A stretch of 64,000 bases of DNA, taken from contig CP107246.1 in the NCBI GenBank assembly GCA_030246985.1, positions 1,180,282 to 1,244,281 on the forward strand. Direction: 5' to 3'. The translations under genes and the position numbers were made by a program. Positions 38,455-47,486 of this stretch are shown one piece after another. The notes under the pieces are model-generated. The model was given only the letters and a program-made list of their open reading frames with translations, was not told the DNA's origin and did not search any database. The DNA is from Candidatus Nitricoxidivorans perseverans. GTDB taxonomy: Bacteria; Pseudomonadota; Gammaproteobacteria; Burkholderiales; Rhodocyclaceae. Numbering within the stretch: the stretch's first letter is position 1; each line of letters starts with the position of its first letter.

Positions 38455-39375
38455 ATGTCCATGGCCGACCGCGACGGCTTCATCTGGTACGACGGCAAGC
38501 TCGTGCCCTGGCGCGATGCCAACATCCACGTGCTGACCCACTCGCTGCACTACGGGCTGGCCGTATTCGAGGGCGTGCGCGCCTACAAGACGGTCAACGG
38601 CACGGCGATCTTCCGGCTCAAGGAGCATACCGAACGGCTGTTCAATTCGGCCCACATCTACCGCATGCCCATGCCGTGGGACCGCGCGACGCTGATGGAG
38701 GCCCAGAAGGAAGTCGTGCGCACCAACGGGCTGGAATCGGCCTACATGCGCCCGATCGCCTTCTATGGCTCAGAGAAGATGGGGCTCTCACCCAAGGGCC
38801 TGTCCACCCACGTCGCCGTCGCCGCCTGGTCGTGGGGCGCCTATCTCGGCGAAGAGGGACTGGAGAAGGGTATCCGCGTCAAGACCTCGTCCTACACCCG
38901 GCACCACGTCAATGTCTCGATGTGCCGCGCCAAATATTCGGGCACCTACGCCAACTCGATCCTCGCCAGCATGGAGGCTTCGGAGCAGGGCTACGACGAG
39001 GCGCTGCTGCTCGACGTCGACGGCTTCGTCGCCGAGGGGCCGGGCGAGAACCTGTTCGTCATCAAGGACGGCGTGATCTACGAGCCGGAGATCGCCTCGG
39101 CGCTCGTCGGCATCACGCGCGCCTCGGTGATCGCGCTGGCGAAGGACCTTGGGTACACGGTGATTTCCAAGCGGCTGACGCGCGACGACGTGTACATCGC
39201 CGACGAGGCCTTCTTCACGGGCACGGCGGCCGAGGTAACCCCGATCCGCGAGCTCGACGGCCGGCAGATTGGCGAAGGCCGGCGCGGCCCCGTGACCACG
39301 AAAATCCAGAGCCTGTTCTTCGACGTGGTGAACGGGAAGGTACCCGCCCGCTTCGACTGGCTCACTCTCGTCTGA
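38455..39375 (+). CDS. ilvE: Branched-chain amino acid aminotransferase
   Basis: IlvE transfers amino groups between glutamate and the keto acids of Leu, Ile and Val. The 306-residue protein has H-Y-G-L-A-V-F-E-G-V-R-A-Y, the PLP lysine in C-R-A-K-Y-S-G-T-Y-A-N, E-G-P-G-E-N-L-F and F-F-T-G-T-A-A-E-V-T-P. GGAG lies upstream. Confidence 0.96.
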   Translation: MSMADRDGFIWYDGKLVPWRDANIHVLTHSLHYGLAVFEGVRAYKTVNGTAIFRLKEHTERLFNSAHIYRMPMPWDRATLMEAQKEVVRTNGLESAYMRPIAFYGSEKMGLSPKGLSTHVAVAAWSWGAYLGEEGLEKGIRVKTSSYTRHHVNVSMCRAKYSGTYANSILASMEASEQGYDEALLLDVDGFVAEGPGENLFVIKDGVIYEPEIASALVGITRASVIALAKDLGYTVISKRLTRDDVYIADEAFFTGTAAEVTPIRELDGRQIGEGRRGPVTTKIQSLFFDVVNGKVPARFDWLTLV

Positions 39376-39385
39376 GGAAAAAATC

Positions 39386-39586
39386 ATGGCTGAACTGAAC
39401 GAAGCCGTCCGCGAAGCGACCGTCACCGCGCACGACCTGCCGCTCGCCTGCCCCCGCCCGGGCGCGCCGCTGTGGGCGCGGCACCCGAAGGTGTATCTCG
39501 ACGTGCTGCACACAGGCGAGGCCGACTGCCCCTACTGCGGCACGAAATACCGTTTCATGGGCGAAAAACCGAAAGGCCACCACTGA
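39386..39586 (+). CDS. CHCC-type zinc-finger protein
   Basis: The 66-residue protein has the zf-CHCC pattern: C in L-A-C-P-R-P, H in R-H-P-K-V-Y-L-D, then C-P-Y-C-G-T-K-Y. Such proteins are common beside ilvE and heptosyltransferase genes and are related to a mitochondrial complex I subunit. GAGG precedes ATG 39386. Confidence 0.88.
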   Translation: MAELNEAVREATVTAHDLPLACPRPGAPLWARHPKVYLDVLHTGEADCPYCGTKYRFMGEKPKGHH

Positions 39587-40581
39587 AACTCCCGCATCGC
39601 ATCCTGATTGTCGCGCCATCCTGGATCGGCGACACGATCATGATGCAGCCGCTGCTTATGCGGCTGCATGCGCGGCATCCTGATCTTGCCCTCGACGCCC
39701 TGGCGCCCGCCTGGTGCGCCCCCCTGCTCTTGCGCATGCCCGAGGTGCGGCAGGTCGTCGAAAACCCCTTCGCCCACGGCGAGTTCAACTGGGCCGCGCG
39801 ACGCGCGCTCGGCCGCACACTGGCGCGGCAGGGCTACGATGAAGCCTACGTGCTGCCCAACTCCTGGAAGTCCGCGCTCGCGCCATTCTTCGCCGGCATC
39901 CCGAAACGCACCGGCTACACGGGCGAGGCGCGCTTCTGGCTGCTCAACGACCGCCGCACGCTCGACAAGACCGCCCTCTCCCGCCTGGTCGATCGTTACG
40001 TGCGACTGGCCGGCCCCGGCGAGACGCCGCCACCGCGCCTGACCTCGACCCCGGCGCAGCAGGCCGTCGCCCGCGCCGCACTCGGCCTGCCCGCCGACGC
40101 CTCGCCCGTCGTGTTCTGCCCCGGCGCCGAATACGGCCCGGCCAAGCGCTGGCCGGCGCGCCACTATGCCGATCTGGCGCGCCGCCTCGCCACGGCCGAC
40201 TCTCCGGTCTGGCTGGTCGGCTCGCCCAAGGATGTGGCGATCTGCGAAGAAATCGGCCGGCTCGCCGGCCCCGCCGTCACGAACCTCTGCGGCCGCACCA
40301 CCCTCGAACAGGCCATCGACCTCGTCGCCGGCGCCCGCGCCGTCGTCAGCAACGACTCCGGCCTCATGCATGTCGCGGCCGCGCTCGACCGGCCGCTGGT
40401 TGCCCTGTTCGGATCTTCAAGCCACAATTACACGCCGCCCTTGTCATCCCGATCCCGAATCCTCTCCCTCGATCTCGAATGCAGCCCATGTTTCCAGCGC
40501 ACCTGCCCCCATGGTCACCTGAGGTGCCTGGAAGACCTCGCACCCGAACGGGTGCTGGCCGCGCTGGATGATCTGAAATGA
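39583..40581 (+). CDS. waaF: ADP-heptose:LPS heptosyltransferase II
   Basis: WaaF adds the second heptose to the LPS inner core. The product (about 332 residues) starts close to L-K-L-P-H-R-I-L-I-V-A-P-S-W-I-G-D and continues with Y-V-L-P-N-S-W-K-S-A-L, P-G-A-E-Y-G-P-A-K-R-W-P and N-D-S-G-L-M-H-V-A-A. No ATG, GTG or TTG lies close enough upstream. The best start is CTG 39583, overlapping the preceding TGA as CTGA, in the way that ATGA overlaps work. Confidence 0.88.
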   Translation: MKLPHRILIVAPSWIGDTIMMQPLLMRLHARHPDLALDALAPAWCAPLLLRMPEVRQVVENPFAHGEFNWAARRALGRTLARQGYDEAYVLPNSWKSALAPFFAGIPKRTGYTGEARFWLLNDRRTLDKTALSRLVDRYVRLAGPGETPPPRLTSTPAQQAVARAALGLPADASPVVFCPGAEYGPAKRWPARHYADLARRLATADSPVWLVGSPKDVAICEEIGRLAGPAVTNLCGRTTLEQAIDLVAGARAVVSNDSGLMHVAAALDRPLVALFGSSSHNYTPPLSSRSRILSLDLECSPCFQRTCPHGHLRCLEDLAPERVLAALDDLK

Positions 40582-41003
40582 CGCAACGGCCAATCTTCGC
40601 CACGCCCCAGGATGCCGAAACGGCTTTCTACGACGCCCTCGAACGAGCCGATCTGGAAGCGATGATGGCCGTCTGGGCCGAGGACGAGGAAATCGTCTGC
40701 GTTCACCCCGGCGGCCCGCGACTGACCGGCTATGCCGCCGTGCGCGAAGCCTGGCGGCGCGTCTTCCAAAGCGGCCGGCGGCTGCAGGTGAGTGTGTCCC
40801 ACCAAACCCACGTTCAGGGCCCGTTCAGCGCCGTCTACAGCGTGCTCGAGCAGGTAACAATGGCGGAAGGCGGCGTCGTCCGCGCGCCGGTCATCGCCAC
40901 CAACGTCTATGTGCGCGGCCCGATGGGCTGGCGCATGATCGTGCATCATGCCTCGCCGGCGCCGTCCAACATGCCCATCGAATCGCCCAAGGTGCTGCAC
41001 TGA
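40578..41003 (+). CDS. SnoaL/NTF2-like protein
   Basis: The 141-residue protein has a cone-shaped NTF2-like fold pattern: A-F-Y-D-A-L-E-R-A-D-L-E-A-M-M-A-V-W at the start, then C-V-H-P-G-G-P-R-L-T-G and W-R-M-I-V-H-H-A-S. The exact role is unknown. Its ATG overlaps the waaF stop by 4 nt. Confidence 0.82.
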   Translation: MTQRPIFATPQDAETAFYDALERADLEAMMAVWAEDEEIVCVHPGGPRLTGYAAVREAWRRVFQSGRRLQVSVSHQTHVQGPFSAVYSVLEQVTMAEGGVVRAPVIATNVYVRGPMGWRMIVHHASPAPSNMPIESPKVLH

Positions 41004-41067
41004 ACCAAAGGCGGGGCGGCGGGATTCCAGCGGCTGTCGGCTTCATATATAATGCGCCCCCTGATGT

Positions 41068-41138
<71 letters not shown>

Positions 41139-41143
<5 letters not shown>

Positions 41144-41179
41144 GAACACCAAAGCCCGGACATGCTCCGGGCTTTTTCA
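41139..41179. repeat. 41-bp repeat, left copy (tRNA-Ala end plus terminator)
   Basis: These bases, from the last tRNA nucleotides through the terminator, are repeated at 43741-43781 with one mismatch (41151 A for 43753 C). They look like attachment or duplication repeats around a 2.6-kb patch. Confidence 0.8.
41151..41177 (+). terminator. Terminator of tRNA-Ala
   Basis: GCCCGGA (41154-41160) and TCCGGGC (41166-41172) form a stem with loop CATGC, followed by five T. Confidence 0.88.
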
Positions 41180-41389
41180 CGTCTGCTGGTGCGCCAGCAC
41201 TGGCGCGGTTTCCGGGATTCCTGCGAAAGGCTGCGGCGGCCAGGATTCCCGGATTCCGACGAAACACCCTCCCTTCACGCTCTCCGTTCTCCGTTTCTGC
41301 GAATGTCGCATTCGGGCGTGGCCCTGCCTCCATGCGGGTTTCCGGCCCCGAGTCTGAATCGGAAACCGGGCTGCGCGAGCGACCTGCCA

Positions 41390-41875
41390 TCAACCGTCGC
41401 TCCCGTACCCGGCCACCATCCTCCGCTGCTCCTCCCAATCCAACGGAGGTGCGGCGCGCAGGAACAGATACCTTGATGCCGTGCGCGGCAGGGTTCCGGT
41501 CAGCGTCGCCTCGACGATGTCGGGGGCGAGCGAGACCAGGCGCAGGGTTTCATTGACCGTAACCTTGCTGAGCCCTTCCTTCTCTGCAATCGCGGCGGTG
41601 TTGGCCACCGCACCAGTGTCCAGCAGGTGCTGCCAGTAATGGCAGCGGGCCAGCGTCTTGACGAGGAAGGTGTCGTGATGCGGTGGAACAGCCTGGGCCG
41701 CGTTGATCGAGACGGGGTCGGCGATGCCCGCGGGGCCCACCACCACCTTCTTGATGCCCCGCTTCTTGAACCGCAGCGGAACGAAGGTCGTGAGCCTGAC
41801 GGCCCCGTCCTCGAGGGGGTGCCGACGCTCGTGAGATTGACCATCCTGCAGGAGTTTCATGCTCGTCCGGTTCAT
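41390..41875 (-). CDS. HTH-containing protein coupled to the recombinase remnant
   Basis: The 161-residue product begins at ATG 41875 (M-N-R-T-S-M-K), overlapping the recombinase stop by 4 nt. A likely helix-turn-helix lies around residues 93-115 (A-A-I-A-E-K-E-G-L-S-K-V-T-V-N-E-T-L). Small proteins of this kind are often linked to large serine recombinases. The function is unknown. Confidence 0.6.
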   Translation of the reverse strand: MNRTSMKLLQDGQSHERRHPLEDGAVRLTTFVPLRFKKRGIKKVVVGPAGIADPVSINAAQAVPPHHDTFLVKTLARCHYWQHLLDTGAVANTAAIAEKEGLSKVTVNETLRLVSLAPDIVEATLTGTLPRTASRYLFLRAAPPLDWEEQRRMVAGYGSDG

Positions 41876-42612
41876 GCTGCAACCTCCGCCTCCAGCATCT
41901 CGCCTCCAATCGAGCCGGGCGCGAGTTCGCCCGCCAGTTCCTTCCATCCCACTTCCCGCCAGACGATATCGATCCCGTCCGAGAGCAGTACGATGCGCTC
42001 GATGAGCAGGTTCGCCAGCCGCACCTGCTCGGCCGGGAACAACGCCCTCCATACGTCGGCCAGACGGCGCATGGCCAGCACAACGGTCGGCTCGGCGATC
42101 TCCGGGTGCCGCGCCCGGACATGGTTCCACACCGCCTGCACCGACTCCGGCGACTGCAACGCCCCCAGCAGCTGGCTCACCACCACCTCCTCGATCTGGT
42201 CCGCCGGGATCATCCCCGTGGCGCTCGTGCGATGGCCGAAGCGGACATCCTTCTTCGGAATGTAGTAGCGGTACCGCTTGCCCGAGGGCTTCGTCGAAAA
42301 GGTGATGTGATACTTGACCCCGCTTGCGTCGTAGAGCAGCCCCCGCAGCAGGGCATCGGTCTTGCCGCGCGTCTGTGTCCGACCCATCCTGGCATGGGCA
42401 TCCTCGGCCAGGATCGCCTGCACCCGGTCCCAAAGCTGCCGGCTGATGATCGGCTCGTGCCGGCCGGCATGGACCGTGCCTTTGTGACGGATCTCGCCGA
42501 CGTAGACGGGATTGCGCAGCGCCTTGGAGATGTACTTCTTGTCCATCGGCATCCCCTGGCGCACCTTCGGCAACATTGCCACGCGGGCAATCCGTTCGAA
42601 GTTTTTTCTCTA
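41872..42612 (-). pseudogene. Large serine recombinase, 5'-truncated
   Basis: The frame encodes only the C-terminal part: a Recombinase domain (I-S-K-A-L-R-N-P-V-Y-V-G-E-I-R-H-K-G), a ribbon-like region and a helical end. The N-terminal catalytic resolvase domain with its serine is missing. The frame opens after an in-frame TAG near 42613, directly beside the end of the phosphorylase gene, so a rearrangement removed the front half. GTG 42582 could still start a short product. Confidence 0.8.
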
Positions 42613-42618
42613 TGGACG

Positions 42619-43440
42619 TTACCTATTCTGTTCTTCGGCATTACCTGCCACTTCTATGATGGCGTGTTTCAATAGAGTCGCTGCATTACGCATTGCGTAG
42701 TGACGGATAGTGTTACGCCCTGCAAGCTCGTCAATCTTCTTCTTTGTTCCGTCGGCTGGATCAGACACGGCACGAATTACTGCGATTCGTCCGGCGAACT
42801 TGCGTTTACGGGCTGCGCTGACTAAAGCAGCAGACTCCATATCGGTGCAAAGATATCGCCTATTCTTTTCGAGTAAAAGCGCTTTGGCCTTTGGGTTGTC
42901 GACTACGAAGTCGGTGCTACAGATACATCCCGAGTGGATGTGCGGATACTTCCGCCACAACCGCCTCTCGTCGAGCGCCTTTTGAGCAGCAAGAGGAATG
43001 TCCGGTTCTCTGCCTTGAAGATACTTCTTCAAGTTAACCGTCTTGTGAAAGTCTTGTAGTCCCGGAACCTCGTAGGGCTTTCCCGCGAAATCTATGCCAC
43101 CCACAGACAGGCGGGCCTCGCTGAATGCTAAGTCGCAATCGGTGCCGATAACGACGTCGCCGAGGGCGCAATCGGTACTAAGCTGGCCAGAAAGTCCGAT
43201 TGATATGAGCCACTTGGGATTGATCCTATCGAGAAGCATGTCGGTAGCGCAAACTGTAGGGACTAGCCCCATCTCGTTGGTCGTGTACGCGACCAGTTTG
43301 CACTGAGTGGCTCCATCCGAAACGCTAAAATACTCTATGCCATCTTCCGACTTATAAGGGGAGAGACCAATGGCACCTTTTATTGTTTCAAATTCTTCTG
43401 AAAGTGCGACTACAAGTGCGATATCGGCGTCTTCCATCAT
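42619..43440 (-). CDS. Stand-alone nucleoside phosphorylase / MTAN-superfamily protein
   Basis: From ATG 43440 (M-M-E-D-A-D-I-A-L-V-V-A-L) the product is 273 residues. It has the phosphorylase-1 fold pattern: I-S-I-G-L-S-G-Q-L, then G-D-V-V-I-G-T-D, and C-T-D-M-E-S-A-A-L with the catalytic Met-Glu. A-V-S-D-P-A-D-G-T near the end fits the catalytic Asp region. The gene looks lower in GC than its neighbours and sits in a patch bounded by tRNA-Ala repeats, which suggests transfer. It could be a salvage enzyme, or an effector-like nucleosidase as found in some defence loci. Confidence 0.8.
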   Translation of the reverse strand: MMEDADIALVVALSEEFETIKGAIGLSPYKSEDGIEYFSVSDGATQCKLVAYTTNEMGLVPTVCATDMLLDRINPKWLISIGLSGQLSTDCALGDVVIGTDCDLAFSEARLSVGGIDFAGKPYEVPGLQDFHKTVNLKKYLQGREPDIPLAAQKALDERRLWRKYPHIHSGCICSTDFVVDNPKAKALLLEKNRRYLCTDMESAALVSAARKRKFAGRIAVIRAVSDPADGTKKKIDELAGRNTIRHYAMRNAATLLKHAIIEVAGNAEEQNR

Positions 43441-43740
43441 TTCCCCCAGGCGAGTCACCCGACCAGCTTCAGCACACAATATCCTCAACTTAAGATTTCA
43501 TTATGACACAAGGAATAGAACGCAGACTCCGTGAATTTGCTGCGCGCGGCCGCGATCCGTCGAGTGCCTGAACGCGATTGCCGCAGCTTTGATGAAGGTG
43601 CGGCGCACGAACACACCTGACTCTCTGCTTGGGCGCCCGAATGCTGCCGAGACGATAGCCAAGTCACGAATTGGCGGCCATATACCCGATCTGTTATCAT
43701 TCGCTTCAGAATAAGGGTGCAGGTTGAGTCGCGCCAGCAC

Positions 43741-43781
43741 CACCAGAACACCCAAGCCCGGACATGCTCCGGGCTTTTTCA
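43741..43781. repeat. 41-bp repeat, right copy
   Basis: This is the partner of 41139-41179 and bounds the patch that carries the recombinase remnant and phosphorylase. Confidence 0.8.
43754..43779 (+). terminator. Second copy of the tRNA-Ala terminator
   Basis: GCCCGGA (43756-43762) and TCCGGGC (43768-43774) pair with the same CATGC loop and five T. No tRNA gene now precedes it. Confidence 0.7.
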
Positions 43782-43968
43782 TGCCCGCGAAGGGCCAGCA
43801 GTAGCGGGGTTTCGCGGGCGGTGCGAATTTCGATGGTCGCTGGTAGCCCCTAATTTCGCCCTGCCGGCCACACGAATTCCTCTCTTTTCTCTGTTTTTGT
43901 CTAGCCCGGTCGAGGCTCGACACCCTGTAACCATGCGGGTTTCCGGGCGTTGGTTTCGCCCATCGATT

Positions 43969-44859
43969 CTAGCGTCCAAACAGCCCGTAGTGCGCCGCCA
44001 AACCGGTGAGCAAGAACCCCATTACTAACGTCAGCGCCCGCTGCGGGACGAATTTCTGGCATCGCGCTCCGAGATACATGCCCACGAATCCGCCCATCCC
44101 GAACAGCAGGCCGAGCGCCCAATCCGGCCCCGTGGGGATGCCGCCGGGCGCCGGCAGCGCGCTATAAATCACCACGCCCACTACAGAGGTGATCAAGGCC
44201 CCCGCCAGCGTCGCGCCGGCGATGGCATGGATCGGCAGACGAAACAGGGCGATGCAGAAAGGTGCGATCAGAGCCCCGCCGCCGACACCATAGATTCCCC
44301 CGATCACGCCGACCATGGTTGCCAGGATTCCCATGGGGACGAATCCGAATCCATACGTTTCACCTCCGAAGCGGAACACCACTCCGCGGCGCGACCATTC
44401 GACTTTTTCCAATTTTGCTCCGCGCACCGACGGAGTTCCCTGATTGCGCGAACGCCAGTTGTCCCGCAACAGCTTCAGCCCCAGATACAAAAGCACGGCG
44501 CTGACAAAGAACATAAATTTTCCAGGATCACGCAACCACGTGACGCGCACCCAGAAACCGATGAGCACGCCTGGCGCAGTGGCAAGCAGGATCACCCACA
44601 CCAGCGGCCACAACATGCGCCCTTCGCGGTAATAGCGGTAGACGCCGCCCGGGGTCGCGATCAAGTTGAACACCAGATTGGTTGCGGAGACTGCGGGTGT
44701 GACGAAGCCGAGCATGCTCATTTGAAACGGAAGCAGCAAGAAGGCGCCGGAAAGCCCGCACATCGAGGTGAAGAACGAGACGAGCAGCGCCACCAGGGGG
44801 GGAAACCAAAGCCAGGTGGTCACGCCGGAAACGGCGAAAGTATGGAGTCCGAGATCCAC
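43969..44859 (-). CDS. TauE/SafE-family sulfite or organic anion exporter
   Basis: The 296-residue protein starts at a GTG (44859) and has about eight membrane helices with the TauE repeats (V-S-F-F-T-S-M-C-G-L-S-G-A-F-L-L-L-P and G-G-I-Y-G-V-G-G-G-A-L-I-A-P). The substrate is probably a sulfur compound or another anion. It is 68 bp from modC and reads in the same direction, but need not be part of that operon. Confidence 0.88.
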   Translation of the reverse strand: MDLGLHTFAVSGVTTWLWFPPLVALLVSFFTSMCGLSGAFLLLPFQMSMLGFVTPAVSATNLVFNLIATPGGVYRYYREGRMLWPLVWVILLATAPGVLIGFWVRVTWLRDPGKFMFFVSAVLLYLGLKLLRDNWRSRNQGTPSVRGAKLEKVEWSRRGVVFRFGGETYGFGFVPMGILATMVGVIGGIYGVGGGALIAPFCIALFRLPIHAIAGATLAGALITSVVGVVIYSALPAPGGIPTGPDWALGLLFGMGGFVGMYLGARCQKFVPQRALTLVMGFLLTGLAAHYGLFGR

Positions 44860-44927
44860 AGATACTTTTCGAAGATTTGAGTTGACCTAGATTCCGCGGA
44901 AACCCGCCGCCATTCCTGACAGGGCAA

Positions 44928-46007
44928 TCATTCAAGCAGCCCCACACTTTTTATTCGGGCATAAACCTCCGCCCCAGGGCCGAGCTGGAGATGGCTTGCC
45001 GATTTCGCGGTAATGCATGCCAACAGCGGCACGTTGTATCGCTCGCCGGCGCCCATGCGCACGAGCACCTGGCCAGGCGTGGTCGGAACGACCTCTTCGA
45101 TACGCGCTCGCCATTGGTTGAGAATGCTGGTCCCGCTCTCGGCTTCAAGAGCGATGCTCACGTCGCGGGCGGGCAACCGTACCCGCACTTTCTGTCGTGG
45201 CGATGCGTACATCCGGTGCACCCACAGCCGTCCGCAAGAAGAATCGAGCGCCGTGAGATGGAACTGCTCGTCATGGAGCGCGACCACGGCCTCCACCACC
45301 GTGCCGGCATCCTCCTCGGCCTGCGCCATGGCGACGGATCCAAGCAGCTGGGTAATGGCGCCGGCATCGCGAACGCATCCGTTCTCGAGCCACACGATAT
45401 GGTCCGCGAGCCGTTCGACCTCGCGCAGCGAATGGCTCACGAGCACCGCCGGGATGGCCAGCTCGGCATGCAGCCGTTCGAGATAGGGAATGATTTCCCG
45501 TTTGCTCTTCTCATCGAGCGCCGAGAGCGGTTCGTCCATCAGGAGAAGCTTCGGGCTGGCAAGCAGGGCGCGGGCGATAGCCACCCGTTGGCGCTCGCCG
45601 CCGGAGAGCCGGGCCGGGCTGCGTTCGAGCAATCGCTCGATCCCCAGCAGGGCGACGGCATCGTCGAACCGCACGCGACGCTCACGCTCCGGAACCCGTT
45701 TGAACCCGTACGCCAGATTTTCACGCACGGAGAAATGGGGGAACAAGCTCGGCTCCTGGAATACGTAGCCAACGCCGCGCCGGTGGGGCGGCACGAAATC
45801 GCCCGTGGCGCTGTCTTGCCATACCTCGCCGTTGATCGCGATGCGTCCACTGCCGCGTTCGAGCCCCGCGAGGCAGCGCAGTATCGTGCTCTTCCCCGAA
45901 CCGGAATGGCCGAACAACGCCACCACGCCACGGCCCGGCGTATGGAATGAAACGTCCAGGTTAAAGGCGCCTTTCCTCAATTGAAGCGCCACCTCCATCC
46001 GGGTCAT
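44928..46007 (-). CDS. modC: Molybdate ABC transporter ATP-binding protein
   Basis: The 359-residue protein has Walker [10 protein letters not shown], the signature [13 protein letters not shown], Walker B L-L-L-M-D-E-P, and a C-terminal Mop/TOBE domain typical of ModC. ATG 46007 overlaps the modB stop by 4 nt; longer in-frame starts lie within modB. Confidence 0.93.
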   Translation of the reverse strand: MTRMEVALQLRKGAFNLDVSFHTPGRGVVALFGHSGSGKSTILRCLAGLERGSGRIAINGEVWQDSATGDFVPPHRRGVGYVFQEPSLFPHFSVRENLAYGFKRVPERERRVRFDDAVALLGIERLLERSPARLSGGERQRVAIARALLASPKLLLMDEPLSALDEKSKREIIPYLERLHAELAIPAVLVSHSLREVERLADHIVWLENGCVRDAGAITQLLGSVAMAQAEEDAGTVVEAVVALHDEQFHLTALDSSCGRLWVHRMYASPRQKVRVRLPARDVSIALEAESGTSILNQWRARIEEVVPTTPGQVLVRMGAGERYNVPLLACITAKSASHLQLGPGAEVYARIKSVGLLE

Positions 46008-46678
46008 AGGTGGCGCTCCTGCATCCGCTTGTTGGCCAGGTGCATCACCATCAATACAACGAAAGCAAACACGACCATGCCCGCGGACAGCCAATGGGCC
46101 TGGGTGTATTGCATCGCTTCCACATAATCGTAGATCGCGATGGAAAGGACCTGCGTCTCGCCCGGTATGTTGCCGCCGATCATGAGCACGACGCCGAATT
46201 CGCCGACGGTGTGGGCAAAACCCAGCACCGCGGCGGTGAGAAAACCGGGACGCGCCAGTGGAACGGCCACCGAGAAGAAACGGTCCCACGGCGAGGCCCG
46301 CAGCGTCGCGGCGACTTCCATGGGACGGGAGCCCATGGCCTCGAAGGCGTTCTGCAGCGGCTGCACGACGAAAGGGATCGAGTAGAAGACGGAGGCGACG
46401 AGCAGCCCCCCGAAGCTGAAGGGCAGGGTTCCAAGGCCGAGCGAAAGAGTGATCTCGCCGACGGGGCCGCGGGGGCCAAGCAGCAAGAGGAGATAGAAAC
46501 CGATGACGGTGGGCGGCAACACCAGCGGCAGGGCCACTATCGAGCCTATAGGCTGTTTCAGCCACGAGCGCGTCGTCGCGAGCCACCATGCGATCGGCGT
46601 CCCGATCGCAAGCAGCAGCAACGTCGTCAGACTCGCGAGCTTAAGCGTGAGCCAAACCGGCTGCCAATCGAACGCCAT
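46004..46678 (-). CDS. modB: Molybdate ABC transporter permease
   Basis: The 224-residue inner-membrane protein has about five helices and the EAA-like loop [14 protein letters not shown] that contacts ModC. It follows modA by 27 nt. Confidence 0.93.
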   Translation of the reverse strand: MAFDWQPVWLTLKLASLTTLLLLAIGTPIAWWLATTRSWLKQPIGSIVALPLVLPPTVIGFYLLLLLGPRGPVGEITLSLGLGTLPFSFGGLLVASVFYSIPFVVQPLQNAFEAMGSRPMEVAATLRASPWDRFFSVAVPLARPGFLTAAVLGFAHTVGEFGVVLMIGGNIPGETQVLSIAIYDYVEAMQYTQAHWLSAGMVVFAFVVLMVMHLANKRMQERHL

Positions 46679-46705
46679 GAGACCCCCTAAATATATGCCC
46701 GGCGT

Positions 46706-47455
46706 TCATACGCCGTAGCCGTAGCGAATAATGATGCTTTTTGCTGCGGGGCTTCTCAAAAACTTCATGAAGGCCGTCGCCCCCGGATTGTCCTGTCCAC
46801 GTTTCAGCAGGATGGCATCCTGACTGATCACGGAATGGAGCGCTGCCGGCACTTCCCAGTATGATCCCCGCTTCGCATCATCCAGCGCGAGTACCTGTGA
46901 CATGGCGATGAAACCCAGTTCCGCGTTGCCGGTCTCCACGAACTGGAAGGTCTGCGCGACGTTTTCCCCTTGCACGATCTTGGGGCCGACAAGGGCTCCT
47001 ATCCCAAGCTTCCGCATCGTCTCCACGGCCGCTCTGCCATAGGGGGCGGTTTTCGGGTTGGCGATCGCGATCCGGGCGAATCTGTTCTTCTTTAGAACCT
47101 CGCCTTTGGCATCCACGTAGCCGCGGGTCGGATTCCATAGCGCCAACTTGCCCGTGGCGTAGACAAACCGGGTCTTCTTAACCCCCAGTCCCCTTTCCTC
47201 AAGCATCCTCGGCAAATCCGCGTCGGCGGAAAGGAACAGATCGAACGGCGCGCCATTCTCGATTTGAGCGGCAAACTTGCCGCTCGCACCGAAGCTCGCC
47301 TTAAGCGTGTGGCCGGTCTCCGCCTGGAACTTTGGCGCCAGATCCTTGACCACATCGGCGAAATTCGATGCGACAGCCACCAACACTTGATCGGCCTTCG
47401 CTTCATAGCTCAAGCCAAGCGCCAACAATAAGAACAGCCCACTTAACGAATGCAT
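46706..47455 (-). CDS. modA: Molybdate-binding periplasmic protein
   Basis: From ATG 47455 the product is 249 residues with a signal peptide. V-A-V-A-S-N-F-A-D-V-V-K-D-L at the mature start, S-F-G-A-S-G-K-F-A-A-Q-I and the Y-G-R-A-A-V-E-T segment are ModA features. GGAAGAGG precedes the start. Molybdate is needed for nitrate reductase and nitrogenase. Confidence 0.92.
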   Translation of the reverse strand: MHSLSGLFLLLALGLSYEAKADQVLVAVASNFADVVKDLAPKFQAETGHTLKASFGASGKFAAQIENGAPFDLFLSADADLPRMLEERGLGVKKTRFVYATGKLALWNPTRGYVDAKGEVLKKNRFARIAIANPKTAPYGRAAVETMRKLGIGALVGPKIVQGENVAQTFQFVETGNAELGFIAMSQVLALDDAKRGSYWEVPAALHSVISQDAILLKRGQDNPGATAFMKFLRSPAAKSIIIRYGYGV

Positions 47456-47486
47456 GCCTCTTCCTTCGAAAACCGCCAGTAGCATC

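Larger units (their letters stand above)
43441..43968. other. Gene-poor stretch holding the second tRNA-Ala-end repeat
   Basis: I support no gene here. It contains a tRNA-3'-end-like string ending in CCACCA at about 43740-43745, the 41-bp repeat (43741-43781) with its terminator, and a short segment (C-A-T-G-C-G-G-G-T-T-T-C-C-G-G near 43932) also present near 41332. The parallel order suggests an old duplication of the region downstream of tRNA-Ala. Confidence 0.5.

Noticed and set aside
43700-43745. A second tRNA gene before the right 41-bp repeat
   Set aside because: The end resembles a T-arm plus CCACCA, but no acceptor, D or anticodon stem can be paired. At most it is a remnant.
44928-46589. 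A 553-residue reading frame covering modC with a long N-terminal extension
   Set aside because: The extension lies in modB in another frame. The ATGA overlap at 46004-46007 gives the proper modC start.
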